Of a DNA stretch of 64,000 nucleotides, positions 23,813-32,706 are shown piece by piece. The notes below the pieces were generated by a model. The model saw only the letters and a program-made list of their open reading frames with translations. It had not been told where the DNA came from and made no database searches. Location: positions 1,720,082-1,784,081 of the forward strand of contig NZ_JAQYUU010000001.1 of the NCBI RefSeq assembly GCF_028728205.1, in the 5' to 3' direction. Origin of the DNA: Clostridium sp. 'White wine YQ' (lineage in GTDB: Bacteria > Bacillota > Clostridia > Clostridiales > Clostridiaceae). A program made the position numbers and the translations under genes. The first letter of the stretch is position 1. Each line of letters starts with the position of its first letter.

Positions 23813-23816
23813 ATTA

Positions 23817-24191
23817 TTAATTTATATACTTTCCTATTAAATTTGATATAACAACAGCAAATATACTGATTCCGATTCCTGATAGCATTCCAGTTATAAA
23901 TCTTTTGAAATTAGTGCTCTCTTTTTTATATTTGTACTGAAATATACAATCTATTAAAATAGGAACTTCAAATAAAATTCCTGAAACCAATGGTTTTACG
24001 TATTTAATCTCCGTATAATTAACCCGCATAAGTACAAGTGTGAAAAAGAATATTAGTATTCCCATAAGTACAGATGTACACCTCCAGCATAGAGGTAAAC
24101 AAAATCCGTTTATTATAATACCTCTACATCTTTTACCATTACACAAAGGTACCTTACCATATTCTTCATTAATTTTATCTCTTAAATTCAT
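23817..24191 (-). CDS. DUF2085 membrane protein
   Basis: This 124-residue protein has three hydrophobic segments (about 39-56, 66-82, 98-118) and the DUF2085 signature GFCLPLCWRCTSVLMG (29-44). Two further Cys lie at 17 and 22, a possible metal or disulfide site. Function unknown. It follows a 23-codon mini membrane ORF by 5 nt and is probably coupled to it. Confidence 0.8.
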   Translation of the reverse strand: MNLRDKINEEYGKVPLCNGKRCRGIIINGFCLPLCWRCTSVLMGILIFFFTLVLMRVNYTEIKYVKPLVSGILFEVPILIDCIFQYKYKKESTNFKRFITGMLSGIGISIFAVVISNLIGKYIN

Positions 24192-24196
24192 TTTTG

Positions 24197-24268
24197 TTAC
24201 CTACTATTTAACTTGGAACAAATATATGAAATAAGTAAGAAAACTATTATAGCTATTAATATTGGCAT
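24197..24268 (-). CDS. 23-residue single-segment membrane peptide
   Basis: ATG 24268 has AGGAG 6 nt upstream. The peptide (MPILIAIIVFLLISYICSKL then NSR) is one hydrophobic helix with a basic end. It ends 5 nt before the DUF2085 start. Good SD, hydrophobic composition and spacing support a real mini-gene, possibly a membrane partner or a translational coupler. Confidence 0.6.
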   Translation of the reverse strand: MPILIAIIVFLLISYICSKLNSR

Positions 24269-24284
24269 TATGTACTCCTCTTTT

Positions 24285-26084
24285 CTAAACTGAATATCCT
24301 AAGAAGTCTATCCACTCTTTTTCAAAATCTATCTTCATATCAAATATTTTATTAACCTTGTCCAATTCTAAACCTATAGATTCACTATATACATTTAGAT
24401 TTTTTAGTTTAGCTTTAAATTCATTTATCTTATTAGTATTCTCTTTAATAATCATATCAATTTCACTATTTGAAGTGGTCACTAAAGCTTTCATTGATTC
24501 AATATAAGCGTTATTTTCTCTATCAAATAGATCTGATATATTTTTCATTAGAAACCCATGTCTTACATCAAACAAATCTGCCTCTTGCAAAATTAATGTT
24601 ACAAAATTAGTACACACAACTGTTGCAATAGTTTGTATTGGTAGTAAAAACATTTCAGGAATTTGAAACTGATGCTCTAAGTATTCAAATAATACTTCTA
24701 ATACAAAGGATGTTATTGTAATAGACATTAAATTAAGTATTGCATCTGCTTTCTCTGCTTTCGTAGTGTTTTTATTTCCTAAAATCGCAACTGAATCGAC
24801 TACTGATAAAACTAGATTTTTAGCTAACCTTAACATTTTTTGCACCGTTGCTTTAACAGTATTTATTAATATATCAAAAAATGTTTTCATAAAGTTCTTA
24901 ACACTGTTTTTCATTATCCCTTTAAAGATTACAGAAAGCTTAGACATTACATAATTTCCTAGCCTGTCTTTAATAGCATCGATTTTGCTTAGTGCCTTTT
25001 TTATAGTTATATCAGGTGTTTTTAATATCTCCTTTATTTCAAATAAAAGAGGTGGAAGAGCATAGTATATTATTTGCCCTGCTACAATTTTGCCCATGCC
25101 GTTACTTGCAGATTTCAAGGCCTTTTTGCCAACCTTAGAATAATCAGTTTCCTTCAATATAACTTTACTCTCTTTATTTTGAGAGTTCTTATAATTCTTA
25201 GCAAGTTCCTTCTTCACTTGTTTATTTATCTTGCCATTTTCATCAAGGTATCCCTTTTGCATTAATAATTCTTTATTATTACAAGTCTCCCATCTTTCTG
25301 CTACTGCATCTGCTAATTGCTCTGGTGTAGCTCTATGGGTAATATCATTACCATTTTTATCACGAACCTTAACATCACCTTTGGATTGATTTGCAGTCTT
25401 GTCCATCATTGCAAAGTTATCTGCTGAATTATAAAATTCTTTAATTCTTTCCTCTGCACCTTCTTTTAGATATGCAGTATAGACATATGCTGTGCTTAGA
25501 GCTTGGGTATGTTCAACGTCTAATTGGCTTACAGCATCTCCTCTTTTGTTAACTTTTTTTTCTTCAGCATTACCTGTATAGTCGTCTTTCATGGAACCAT
25601 CGCTATTTCTATTATTTCTATAGCCTTCCTTGCCATTTTTAATCATATTGCTATCTTTATAGACCTTTTGACTATGGCCATTTTGTTTTTCTATAGTTTC
25701 TTTTTCAAATAGCTTTACCTTTGAAGCTTCTAGGTCATTTACTATCTCTTTTAAGGACTCTGAACGTTCACTTTCATTGTAATTATAAACTAGTTTGGTT
25801 AAATCCTGATTATCTCCAATAGGATCATATTCCTTTTCATAGGAAAAATTCTTTACTCTATAATACATTTGATCAACTGTTATGTTGTAGTCAGATGTAT
25901 TGAAATATGTCCTTACTAGTTCACCTGCTATATCCCTGCCGCAATTCTCCAAGAACTTACTTCCTAAGTTATTATCTAATAAACTATTAAGTTCACTATT
26001 GATCTGATTAATAGTTCTAGTATATATTCTCTTTTCTTGTTCAAACACTGAGTATCTTATATCAACTATTTCTTTTAATTCCAT
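24285..26084 (-). CDS. HNH-like nuclease with long hydrophobic C-terminal half
   Basis: This is a 599-residue protein. Residues 1-130 are helical and charged. Residues about 165-240 look like an HNH nuclease: DVEHTQALS (His192), then SADNFAMMDKTANQSKGD (Asn223, Asn232, Lys235), the classic spacing of a ββα-metal site. Residues about 325-520 hold several amphipathic or hydrophobic helices (IVAGQIIYYALPPLLFEI, ADAILNLMSITITSFVLEVL, FLLPIQTIATVVCTNFVTLI). The end is coiled coil. The arrangement suggests a membrane-associated or pore-linked nuclease, as effector or defence protein. No LXG or signal peptide is present. ATG 26084 is chosen because GAGGTG lies just upstream. It is last of a three-gene operon. 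Family not recognised. Confidence 0.65.
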   Translation of the reverse strand: MELKEIVDIRYSVFEQEKRIYTRTINQINSELNSLLDNNLGSKFLENCGRDIAGELVRTYFNTSDYNITVDQMYYRVKNFSYEKEYDPIGDNQDLTKLVYNYNESERSESLKEIVNDLEASKVKLFEKETIEKQNGHSQKVYKDSNMIKNGKEGYRNNRNSDGSMKDDYTGNAEEKKVNKRGDAVSQLDVEHTQALSTAYVYTAYLKEGAEERIKEFYNSADNFAMMDKTANQSKGDVKVRDKNGNDITHRATPEQLADAVAERWETCNNKELLMQKGYLDENGKINKQVKKELAKNYKNSQNKESKVILKETDYSKVGKKALKSASNGMGKIVAGQIIYYALPPLLFEIKEILKTPDITIKKALSKIDAIKDRLGNYVMSKLSVIFKGIMKNSVKNFMKTFFDILINTVKATVQKMLRLAKNLVLSVVDSVAILGNKNTTKAEKADAILNLMSITITSFVLEVLFEYLEHQFQIPEMFLLPIQTIATVVCTNFVTLILQEADLFDVRHGFLMKNISDLFDRENNAYIESMKALVTTSNSEIDMIIKENTNKINEFKAKLKNLNVYSESIGLELDKVNKIFDMKIDFEKEWIDFLGYSV

Positions 26085-26094
26085 ATCAATCACC

Positions 26095-27003
26095 TCACAT
26101 AGTAATAAATCTGTTCATATTTGATTGATTTTCTTTTAAAATTTTATTGTAATTCATAACCTCTTCTTTTTCTTCTATATGTTCCTTATTGGATATAAGA
26201 TTTGAAAAAATCTTTGTATTATAAATTTTAGTACTTATTATAAAGAACATAAATGTATTCTTTATAAATAGGTAGTGCTTATTATATTTTGTATTAGCTA
26301 TAACACTTATATCGTTATTCTCTTTGAACTGTATTTCTTTATTAGAAATAAGACAGTCTTTCAAATCATTACACTGCAAAAATGCTTGTATTAATTCCAC
26401 TTCAGGGATTACTTTTTCTTGAATTGTTTCACTTATTCCCTTTACTGTACTCCCATAAAGATTTAATATCTGCTTGTCCTGATTAATATAATTCTCAATG
26501 CTGTTAATTTGTTCTTTATGTCTTGAAGTTTCTAATTTTAAATTTCCCATTTCCTGTTGTATCTTTAGATTTAGCTTTTTAGTCTCACTTCTAACTCCAA
26601 AAATGGTCTTTTTAAAAGTTTTTTCAAAAACTTCGTCTTTGCTCCAGTCTATTTGTTCTATGTAATTTTCTGATTTCTCAAAACTCTTTTTAGGAAAAGA
26701 TAATGAGTTTTGCTTATCCTCAAGCGCAAAGCCACCTATTTTCTTTATATTTCCAAATTGCTGTAAGAACACGCCTAGATTGAAAATGTTCTTTTTTACT
26801 GTACTATGTCTATAATCATTTAAATCATCTATGATCCTATTAAATGTATCAATTACCTCATTAACTTTACTTATTAAAGAATCTATTTCTAATTTGCTTC
26901 TAATGTGAAGCTGCTTATAATCCTCAACTAACTCTCTTCTTTCATTTTCACCTGAGAAGTTTTTAACTTTATCGCCAGCCCAATCTAACATATCATCAAA
27001 CAT
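26095..27003 (-). CDS. Helical coiled-coil protein of the HNH operon
   Basis: This 302-residue, mostly helical protein has heptad-like stretches at about 25-70 and 130-200, with GNFKxETSRHKEQINSIEN-type helices. A short hydrophobic stretch lies near 245-260 (YLFIKNTFMFFIISTKIY). No enzymatic motif is seen. Start ATG 27003 is chosen for its AAGGAG; it overlaps the upstream small gene by 8 nt. It is the middle gene of the operon and is presumably a structural partner or carrier of the HNH protein. Not recognised as a named family. Confidence 0.65.
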   Translation of the reverse strand: MFDDMLDWAGDKVKNFSGENERRELVEDYKQLHIRSKLEIDSLISKVNEVIDTFNRIIDDLNDYRHSTVKKNIFNLGVFLQQFGNIKKIGGFALEDKQNSLSFPKKSFEKSENYIEQIDWSKDEVFEKTFKKTIFGVRSETKKLNLKIQQEMGNLKLETSRHKEQINSIENYINQDKQILNLYGSTVKGISETIQEKVIPEVELIQAFLQCNDLKDCLISNKEIQFKENNDISVIANTKYNKHYLFIKNTFMFFIISTKIYNTKIFSNLISNKEHIEEKEEVMNYNKILKENQSNMNRFITM

Positions 27004-27283
27004 TTTCTTCTCCTTTATAATAAACAAAATCTGAATGTCTTTTTTTATCCTTACATGCTACTATAACGCCATCTTTCACTAAGAATTCAAATCTGTTATC
27101 TTTGCTTACAACAAAATTATCTTTATCTCCAATATACTTAAAGTTTCCTTCCTTGCAGTTATACTCACCTTTTAAGGTAGGTATTTTGTTATCACTATTA
27201 TTAGAATTACTGCTTTTTTTCACATGATCAAAAATAGTTTTTATTAAAAAAACTATTAGTAATACTATAAATATAGTTTTCAT
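26996..27283 (-). CDS. Small membrane-anchored protein of the HNH operon
   Basis: This 95-residue protein has one N-terminal membrane segment (about 3-20), a Ser/Asn-rich linker and a small β-rich domain (GEYNCKEGNFKYIGDKDNFV, FEFLVKDGVIVAC). GGAGG lies 8 nt before ATG 27283; the upstream in-frame start has none. First gene of the operon with the coiled-coil and HNH-like proteins. Function unknown; an immunity or anchoring role is only a guess. Confidence 0.65.
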   Translation of the reverse strand: MKTIFIVLLIVFLIKTIFDHVKKSSNSNNSDNKIPTLKGEYNCKEGNFKYIGDKDNFVVSKDNRFEFLVKDGVIVACKDKKRHSDFVYYKGEENV

Positions 27284-27448
27284 AAATTCAGCCTCCAATT
27301 CAAGAAAATAAAATTGGATATTTTATCTGCCACAGTGGAAAATAAAATATCCGATTATCACCCTTCCTATTTTACCAACATTTACACATAAAAGGAAGTA
27401 TCTAAACAAATTTCAACATATTTTCTAATATTATTCTAAAAATGAACA

Positions 27449-27483
27449 GCCTCCCTAACAGTAATTGCACTGATAGAGAGGTT
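27449..27483 (-). terminator. Terminator of the alpha-mannosidase gene
   Basis: Arms GCCTCCCT (near 27449) and AGAGAGGTT (near 27475) form a hairpin just after the GH38 stop. Its near-copy lies at 21281-21318, with a compensatory T-A to C-G change. Confidence 0.65.
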
Positions 27484-27487
27484 AGTC

Positions 27488-30400
27488 TTAATATTCAATC
27501 TTAAAGGTCTTTATCTCATAAGGATTTATCATAAATTCCACTTCATTTTCATTTATCTCAAGTTCTTTTATTTCTTTTTCTTCAAGGTTTACTTCCCATA
27601 CTCTTTTAGGTTTAATAAAGCTAGATATTTTTACATTTGTTCTCTTATTAAAGCTTTCAAAAACCCTTACTATAGTTTCATTTCCTTCTTCTTTTTCTTT
27701 TATTACCTCAACCATTACATTTTCAGCATCAACTTTAATAAAAGATAACTTATCTTCAAGTAGCCCTGTATGAGATTCTTCTAAGGTTACATATGGTTTT
27801 AAATTTAGCTTATAAGCCTCTTCTTGAACCTTACCTTCTTGCCATCTTCCTTCATGAGGATATAATGAGTAAGTAAATTCATGATATCCCATATCTGCTT
27901 CTGGATTAGGCCATTTAGGCGACTTTAATAAGGTTAAACTTAACACACCATCTTTTACGCTATATCCATATTTACAGTCATTTAATAAGGCTACTCCATA
28001 GCCATACTCACTTATGTCTCCCCATTTATGTGCGCAGACTTCGAACTTAGCTATATCCCAGCTAGTATTAAAGTGAGTATCTCTTTCAATATTTCCGTAT
28101 TGTATATCAAAGGTAGCTCTATTTCCCTTAATATTTACTGGGAAATTAGCTCTAAGTAGTACATGCTCTTCATGCCATTTAACCTTAGTTTCAAAATCAA
28201 TTCTTGGGCTATCATGATATAAGCTAATAAATTGCTCAATTGTTGAATCTTCATATTTCTTTTCTACTCTAATTGTTGCTTTTAGTGGTCCTTTACTCTT
28301 AACTTCAATAGCTATAACCTCAGTTATTTCCCAGGACTTTTCTGTGTAATAAATATCTGTATCCCAAGCTTCCCATGGATTATGTGGTTTATCTTCGTAA
28401 ATTACTAAGGAGTTTCCTTTAGCTCCATCTTTAATAACTTCTCTATTAGCTTTCTTATCAAATACAGATGTTAATTCGCCTCTTGAATCTACATTTACTT
28501 TTAAGAATTTATTTTCAAGTATAAATTCATTATTAATCTTCTCTACATTAACCAAGTTTTGAGGCTTAGCTTTTTCCTCTGCTTCCTTAATATAAAGAAC
28601 CCTATAGCCTTTAGCTGGAATATTAGTTACGTAGGCAATATCCTTACTATCATTAATATTTTGAACTAAAACTTCTGCCCCGTCCCCGTAAACTAAAGTT
28701 TTTCCTTTTAACTCCTTTGGTAATTCAACATACTCATTTCTCTCAAAGGATAATTGGTTAAATACTACTAAAGCTTTTTCCTTAAGATTTATTTTGCTGC
28801 TTATTGATTTTAAAGCATTATTTAATAAATCATTGCCATTTTCTAATACACTTTCGTATTGTCTCCATGACTCATCATAAACTTCCTTAATTGATGTTCC
28901 TGGAATGATGTCATGGAATTGATTTAATAATATTAGCTCCCAATTATCATTTATTCTCTTCTTATCATATTTAAAGTTCATGTCTACAGTTTTAGCAATT
29001 GAACTAAATAACTCTAAATCTTGATATAAATATTCACTCATTCTATTATATTTTTTATTCTTAGCAATAGTTGTATAGGTTCCTCTATGGAATTCAAGAT
29101 ATAATTCACCTTTCCACTTTGGAAGCCTTTTATAATCTTCTACTCTCTTCACTAAATCCTTAAAGTAATCTAATGCAAACTTAGTTGTAGTTTTAGGTGA
29201 ACCTGGTATCCCCTTATTAAGTCTTGAATAATTTTCAAGCATATCCTTAGTTGGGCCACCGCCTCCATCACCATATCCATAGGATATAATAACTTCCTCA
29301 TTCATTTGCTTTGGTTTATATCTTTCATAAGATCCTTTAATCTGAGATGGATTTATAGATGCCTCATATATGGTTCTATGAATTCCACTTATGACCTTTT
29401 CATAATCATTTGCAGTTATAAAATAAGATAAAATCTCTGTTCCATCTAATCCTTCCCACATAAAGGTATCATAAGGAAGTCTATTATATTCATTCCAGCT
29501 TATCTTTGAAGTTACGAAATAATCTATACCAAAGCCTTTTAGTATCTGAGGAAGTGCTGCTGAATATCCAAACACATCTGGAAGCCAAAGAATCTTATTT
29601 TCTACCCCAAATTCTTCTCTAAAAAACTTCTTTCCATGTAGTATTTGTCTTACTAAAGATTCTCCTGAAGTTAAGTTACAGTCTGCTTCAAGATACATAG
29701 CTCCTTCTGCTTCCCATCTTCCTTCTTTAATTCTTTCTTTTATCTCAGCATAAATTTCAGGTGCTTCTTCCTTTACAAATTTATATAAAATAGGCTGAGA
29801 TGCCATGAAAGTATAATCAGGATATTCTTTCATTAAGCTTAGGACAGTTGAAAAACTTCTAACTGCTTTTTCTCTAGTTTGCTTTAGATCCCAAAGCCAA
29901 GCAACATCTAAGTGAGTGTGACCTAAGCAAACAACTGTGCCTTCATTTATCTTTCCACATTCACCTTCATAAAAATTAACTTTTAAGTACTCCCTGGCTT
30001 CGTTTATTGATTTATAATATTTCTCTGAATAAGGCTTTCTTAAATCTAATATCTCAAGCGCCTTTATTAAATGATTTAAAATATCTATTCTCTTTTTATC
30101 TTCTTCCTTTAAAAGTTTTGCTACTTCTAAAGGAACTTTTATATCATAAAATAACTTTTCTATAACTTCATCAAAGGATTTAATATATACATTAAAGTTA
30201 GCCTTACCATCATTCATTCCGCCATAACCATGAAAATCTGCTCTAAAGTGGTCTCCTACTGTAGCTTCCTTACTTACTATTATTTCTCTATGATTTGTAT
30301 CTAACCCTTGTACTATATTTCCATTTAAATAGCTTAAAAACTGTGGATTTATTGCATCCCATTGACCTTCTTTTCCTGTAGTTAATTCTAAAACTACATA

Positions 30401-30652
30401 TTCGTTAGCTAACTCTTTTGGAATATTAAATTCAGCTTTAAACCAAAATCTTTTATATTTATCTCCCCAAACATCGTATTCTCCAAATTTAACCCAAGGT
30501 TCACTTGAAGCCTCTGCTTCTTTATAACTTTTATAGTCGCCCTCTTTAATATAGACATTTTCTACCCTTGTTCTTTTATTGTAAATACGTGCCTGAAGCT
30601 CTTTAAGGATCTTCTCAATTCTCTCAATATCAAAATACAAAAATCCCACCAC
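27488..30652 (-). CDS. Alpha-mannosidase, glycoside hydrolase family 38
   Basis: This enzyme of about 1050 residues is full length for bacterial GH38 and releases mannose from alpha-mannosides in the cytosol. The N-terminal lectin-like region ends near 230, then the catalytic domain begins with GHTHLDVAWLWDLKQT (Zn-binding HxHxD). The nucleophile Asp lies in ILWLPDVFGYSAALPQIL, and a central three-helix bundle and the β-sandwich domains follow. No signal peptide. The start is GTG at 30652 or 30649, or TTG at 30640, which would give the family-like MYFDIERIEKIL; the SD region fits the later starts. The gene stands alone here. Its 3' end has a duplicated fragment at 21.3 kb. Confidence 0.93.
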   Translation of the reverse strand: MVGFLYFDIERIEKILKELQARIYNKRTRVENVYIKEGDYKSYKEAEASSEPWVKFGEYDVWGDKYKRFWFKAEFNIPKELANEYVVLELTTGKEGQWDAINPQFLSYLNGNIVQGLDTNHREIIVSKEATVGDHFRADFHGYGGMNDGKANFNVYIKSFDEVIEKLFYDIKVPLEVAKLLKEEDKKRIDILNHLIKALEILDLRKPYSEKYYKSINEAREYLKVNFYEGECGKINEGTVVCLGHTHLDVAWLWDLKQTREKAVRSFSTVLSLMKEYPDYTFMASQPILYKFVKEEAPEIYAEIKERIKEGRWEAEGAMYLEADCNLTSGESLVRQILHGKKFFREEFGVENKILWLPDVFGYSAALPQILKGFGIDYFVTSKISWNEYNRLPYDTFMWEGLDGTEILSYFITANDYEKVISGIHRTIYEASINPSQIKGSYERYKPKQMNEEVIISYGYGDGGGGPTKDMLENYSRLNKGIPGSPKTTTKFALDYFKDLVKRVEDYKRLPKWKGELYLEFHRGTYTTIAKNKKYNRMSEYLYQDLELFSSIAKTVDMNFKYDKKRINDNWELILLNQFHDIIPGTSIKEVYDESWRQYESVLENGNDLLNNALKSISSKINLKEKALVVFNQLSFERNEYVELPKELKGKTLVYGDGAEVLVQNINDSKDIAYVTNIPAKGYRVLYIKEAEEKAKPQNLVNVEKINNEFILENKFLKVNVDSRGELTSVFDKKANREVIKDGAKGNSLVIYEDKPHNPWEAWDTDIYYTEKSWEITEVIAIEVKSKGPLKATIRVEKKYEDSTIEQFISLYHDSPRIDFETKVKWHEEHVLLRANFPVNIKGNRATFDIQYGNIERDTHFNTSWDIAKFEVCAHKWGDISEYGYGVALLNDCKYGYSVKDGVLSLTLLKSPKWPNPEADMGYHEFTYSLYPHEGRWQEGKVQEEAYKLNLKPYVTLEESHTGLLEDKLSFIKVDAENVMVEVIKEKEEGNETIVRVFESFNKRTNVKISSFIKPKRVWEVNLEEKEIKELEINENEVEFMINPYEIKTFKIEY

Positions 30653-30723
30653 TTTCCTTATAAAATTATCCCATAAGTTTAATTATACCATTGAACATTT
30701 ATATCTTTATTAATTAAATTATT

Positions 30724-30764
30724 AAAAGCTATCTATTATTACTTTTTAACAATAGATAGCTTTT
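30724..30764 (-). terminator. Terminator of the GmrSD-like gene
   Basis: AAAAGCTATCTATT (30724-30737) pairs perfectly with AATAGATAGCTTTT (30751-30764) about 40 nt after the stop at 30805. Confidence 0.8.
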
Positions 30765-30804
30765 ATAAATAGAGTATTAACTTAATCAAAGCAATTAATT
30801 TTTA

Positions 30805-32550
30805 TCATATTAAGGATTTTATTTTTGTTTTAAGTTTATCTTTTCTAGTTCTAATAAACATCTCAAAATCTTGAATATCTAAGCTTGTTGTAGAATCTAC
30901 ATATAATGTTTGGTTTTGTATATTGTTAGCATTCACCCAATCTTTTAATGTTTTATCTTGTTTAGATTCATTCATTTGCCCATTTAATAATTGAAGATTA
31001 AGCACACTATTCCAATTATCTTTATTCTTTGCGAAATCTCTGGACGTTATTGGAATATGTTTATCTATATTACTTTCATTTTTGAAGAATGATGCTGGGT
31101 GCAAATGATCTTTATGGAAGTTTTGATTATAATAGTCTAAATGAGGGTATAGCAATAACAATGTATAGAATGCCTCATTACTTTCATATTGGGATGTTAA
31201 TAATCCGTCTATAAAATCATCATCAAGAGAATAGTTTCTTGCTGGATCATTTTTAAATTCATCTATAATTTCTTTTAAAGGAAACTTTTTGCCTAAACTT
31301 TTTCTTAGTACCTTTCTGAGATTAACAAGTACACTATCAGATTGACCTCCAAAAATAGATTTGATAAAACTAAGATTTATCCATCGTGCCATTAATTCTT
31401 TATCATCCCTATCATATGTCGCAGCAGTAACCTTATTTGATAAATTGTTATAATAAATATAATAGATTATTGGAATTGCTGCATTTTTTGCTCTAAATGT
31501 TTTATCATTAAATCCCAACTTTTCAATCAATTCAAATCCAGCTATAATACTCTTCTTTACATCATTCCAATTTGCTTCAAATATTGCAATATTATCATGT
31601 CCAAAATTCTTTAGTTGAAACTTTATATTATCTGAAAATAATACCAAACAAGTTTTCAAAATAAAATCCTTGTCTATTATAAATCCTGGTCTTCCAATCA
31701 AATAAACTTTATTAACTAAATCTTGAATTTCTTTTCTAGCATCAATACTTTTCCAGTTTGCTGATGCAATAGACATAAGTAAATCTGAAAAAGATAATGG
31801 AGTTCCACCACTATTAGTTCTAATAAATATTTCTAACACCTTGTCTGGCTCTTGCTCGTCCTCAATATAATAATTTATCAACTTCGTCATATGTATCTTT
31901 TCATATAACGCAAATAATGTATCATATGCGTAATCATTATCTGATAAATTGTTTTTATTAATATACTGATTTACTTTCTTAGCATCATTCAAATCCAGTA
32001 TTTCTCTAACTTTAAACCATTTATAATCAGCGTTATCTGAATATCGTTCTAAATCTTTACTAGAAAGAAATCTAAAGTCATAATATTTTTGATTATCATA
32101 TTGTTGATTGACAGGTTTAGCTATGTTTAAATATAAATGTCTTGTAGGCAAATTTTCTTCATCATCACGCCACCATTTTCTAGGCATTTTATAAGCATAT
32201 GATCCATGTAATCCAATATACAGGCTTGTCAACCTTTGTTGTCCATCAATAATTGCCTCAAAATCATTCATTCCAGTTGTATCAATATCTATATTATTTT
32301 CTTTATAAAACTCTCTAAACTCACGGATAAATTCATAAAACTTATAATTACTTTTTATATCATTATCTGATATTTTCCAAAACATAAATGAATTGATTGG
32401 ATACCCTCTTAAAATACTATCAAATAACATTTCTACTTGTGAACTACTCCAAGTAAATTTACGCTGAATAGCTGGCAGCAAATATTTACGCGTAAAAATA
32501 TTATCTATCGCTTCTTTAATTGTGATTGGATTCTGAAACCCACTTGCCAT
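30805..32550 (-). CDS. GmrSD-like DUF262/DUF1524 protein (type IV restriction)
   Basis: This 581-residue single-chain protein has both GmrSD halves. DUF262 (ParB-like, about 8-240) shows LPAIQRKFTWSSSQVEMLF and IDGQQRLTSLYIGL (101-114). The C-terminal DUF1524-type HNH region holds DHLHPASFF (481-489) and WNSVLNLQLLNGQMNESKQD (513-532). In characterised members the DUF262 part binds nucleotide and the HNH part cuts modified (for example glucosylated hydroxymethylcytosine) DNA. Both sites look intact. It is monocistronic, with AGGAGG 10 nt upstream. A modification-dependent defence role is likely; its actual target is unknown. Confidence 0.85.
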   Translation of the reverse strand: MASGFQNPITIKEAIDNIFTRKYLLPAIQRKFTWSSSQVEMLFDSILRGYPINSFMFWKISDNDIKSNYKFYEFIREFREFYKENNIDIDTTGMNDFEAIIDGQQRLTSLYIGLHGSYAYKMPRKWWRDDEENLPTRHLYLNIAKPVNQQYDNQKYYDFRFLSSKDLERYSDNADYKWFKVREILDLNDAKKVNQYINKNNLSDNDYAYDTLFALYEKIHMTKLINYYIEDEQEPDKVLEIFIRTNSGGTPLSFSDLLMSIASANWKSIDARKEIQDLVNKVYLIGRPGFIIDKDFILKTCLVLFSDNIKFQLKNFGHDNIAIFEANWNDVKKSIIAGFELIEKLGFNDKTFRAKNAAIPIIYYIYYNNLSNKVTAATYDRDDKELMARWINLSFIKSIFGGQSDSVLVNLRKVLRKSLGKKFPLKEIIDEFKNDPARNYSLDDDFIDGLLTSQYESNEAFYTLLLLYPHLDYYNQNFHKDHLHPASFFKNESNIDKHIPITSRDFAKNKDNWNSVLNLQLLNGQMNESKQDKTLKDWVNANNIQNQTLYVDSTTSLDIQDFEMFIRTRKDKLKTKIKSLI

Positions 32551-32706
32551 ATTGATTTTGCCTCCTAAAGCAATTAATTTCTTTTATTTTCCATTTATAT
32601 TATACCTCATTTTTCACATTATACCATTGAACATTTAAGATTAGTGGAATATACTATATATTAAACAACAACATACCCCATATGGGTATATAAGGAGGAA
32701 TAGTTT

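Noticed and set aside
24285..26084. LXG-type polymorphic toxin
   Set aside because: The N-terminus lacks the LXG motif and helical pattern, and no WXG100-like partner of about 100 residues was recognised.
21281..27487. Active integrative element
   Set aside because: No integrase, relaxase or excisionase gene lies between the repeats.
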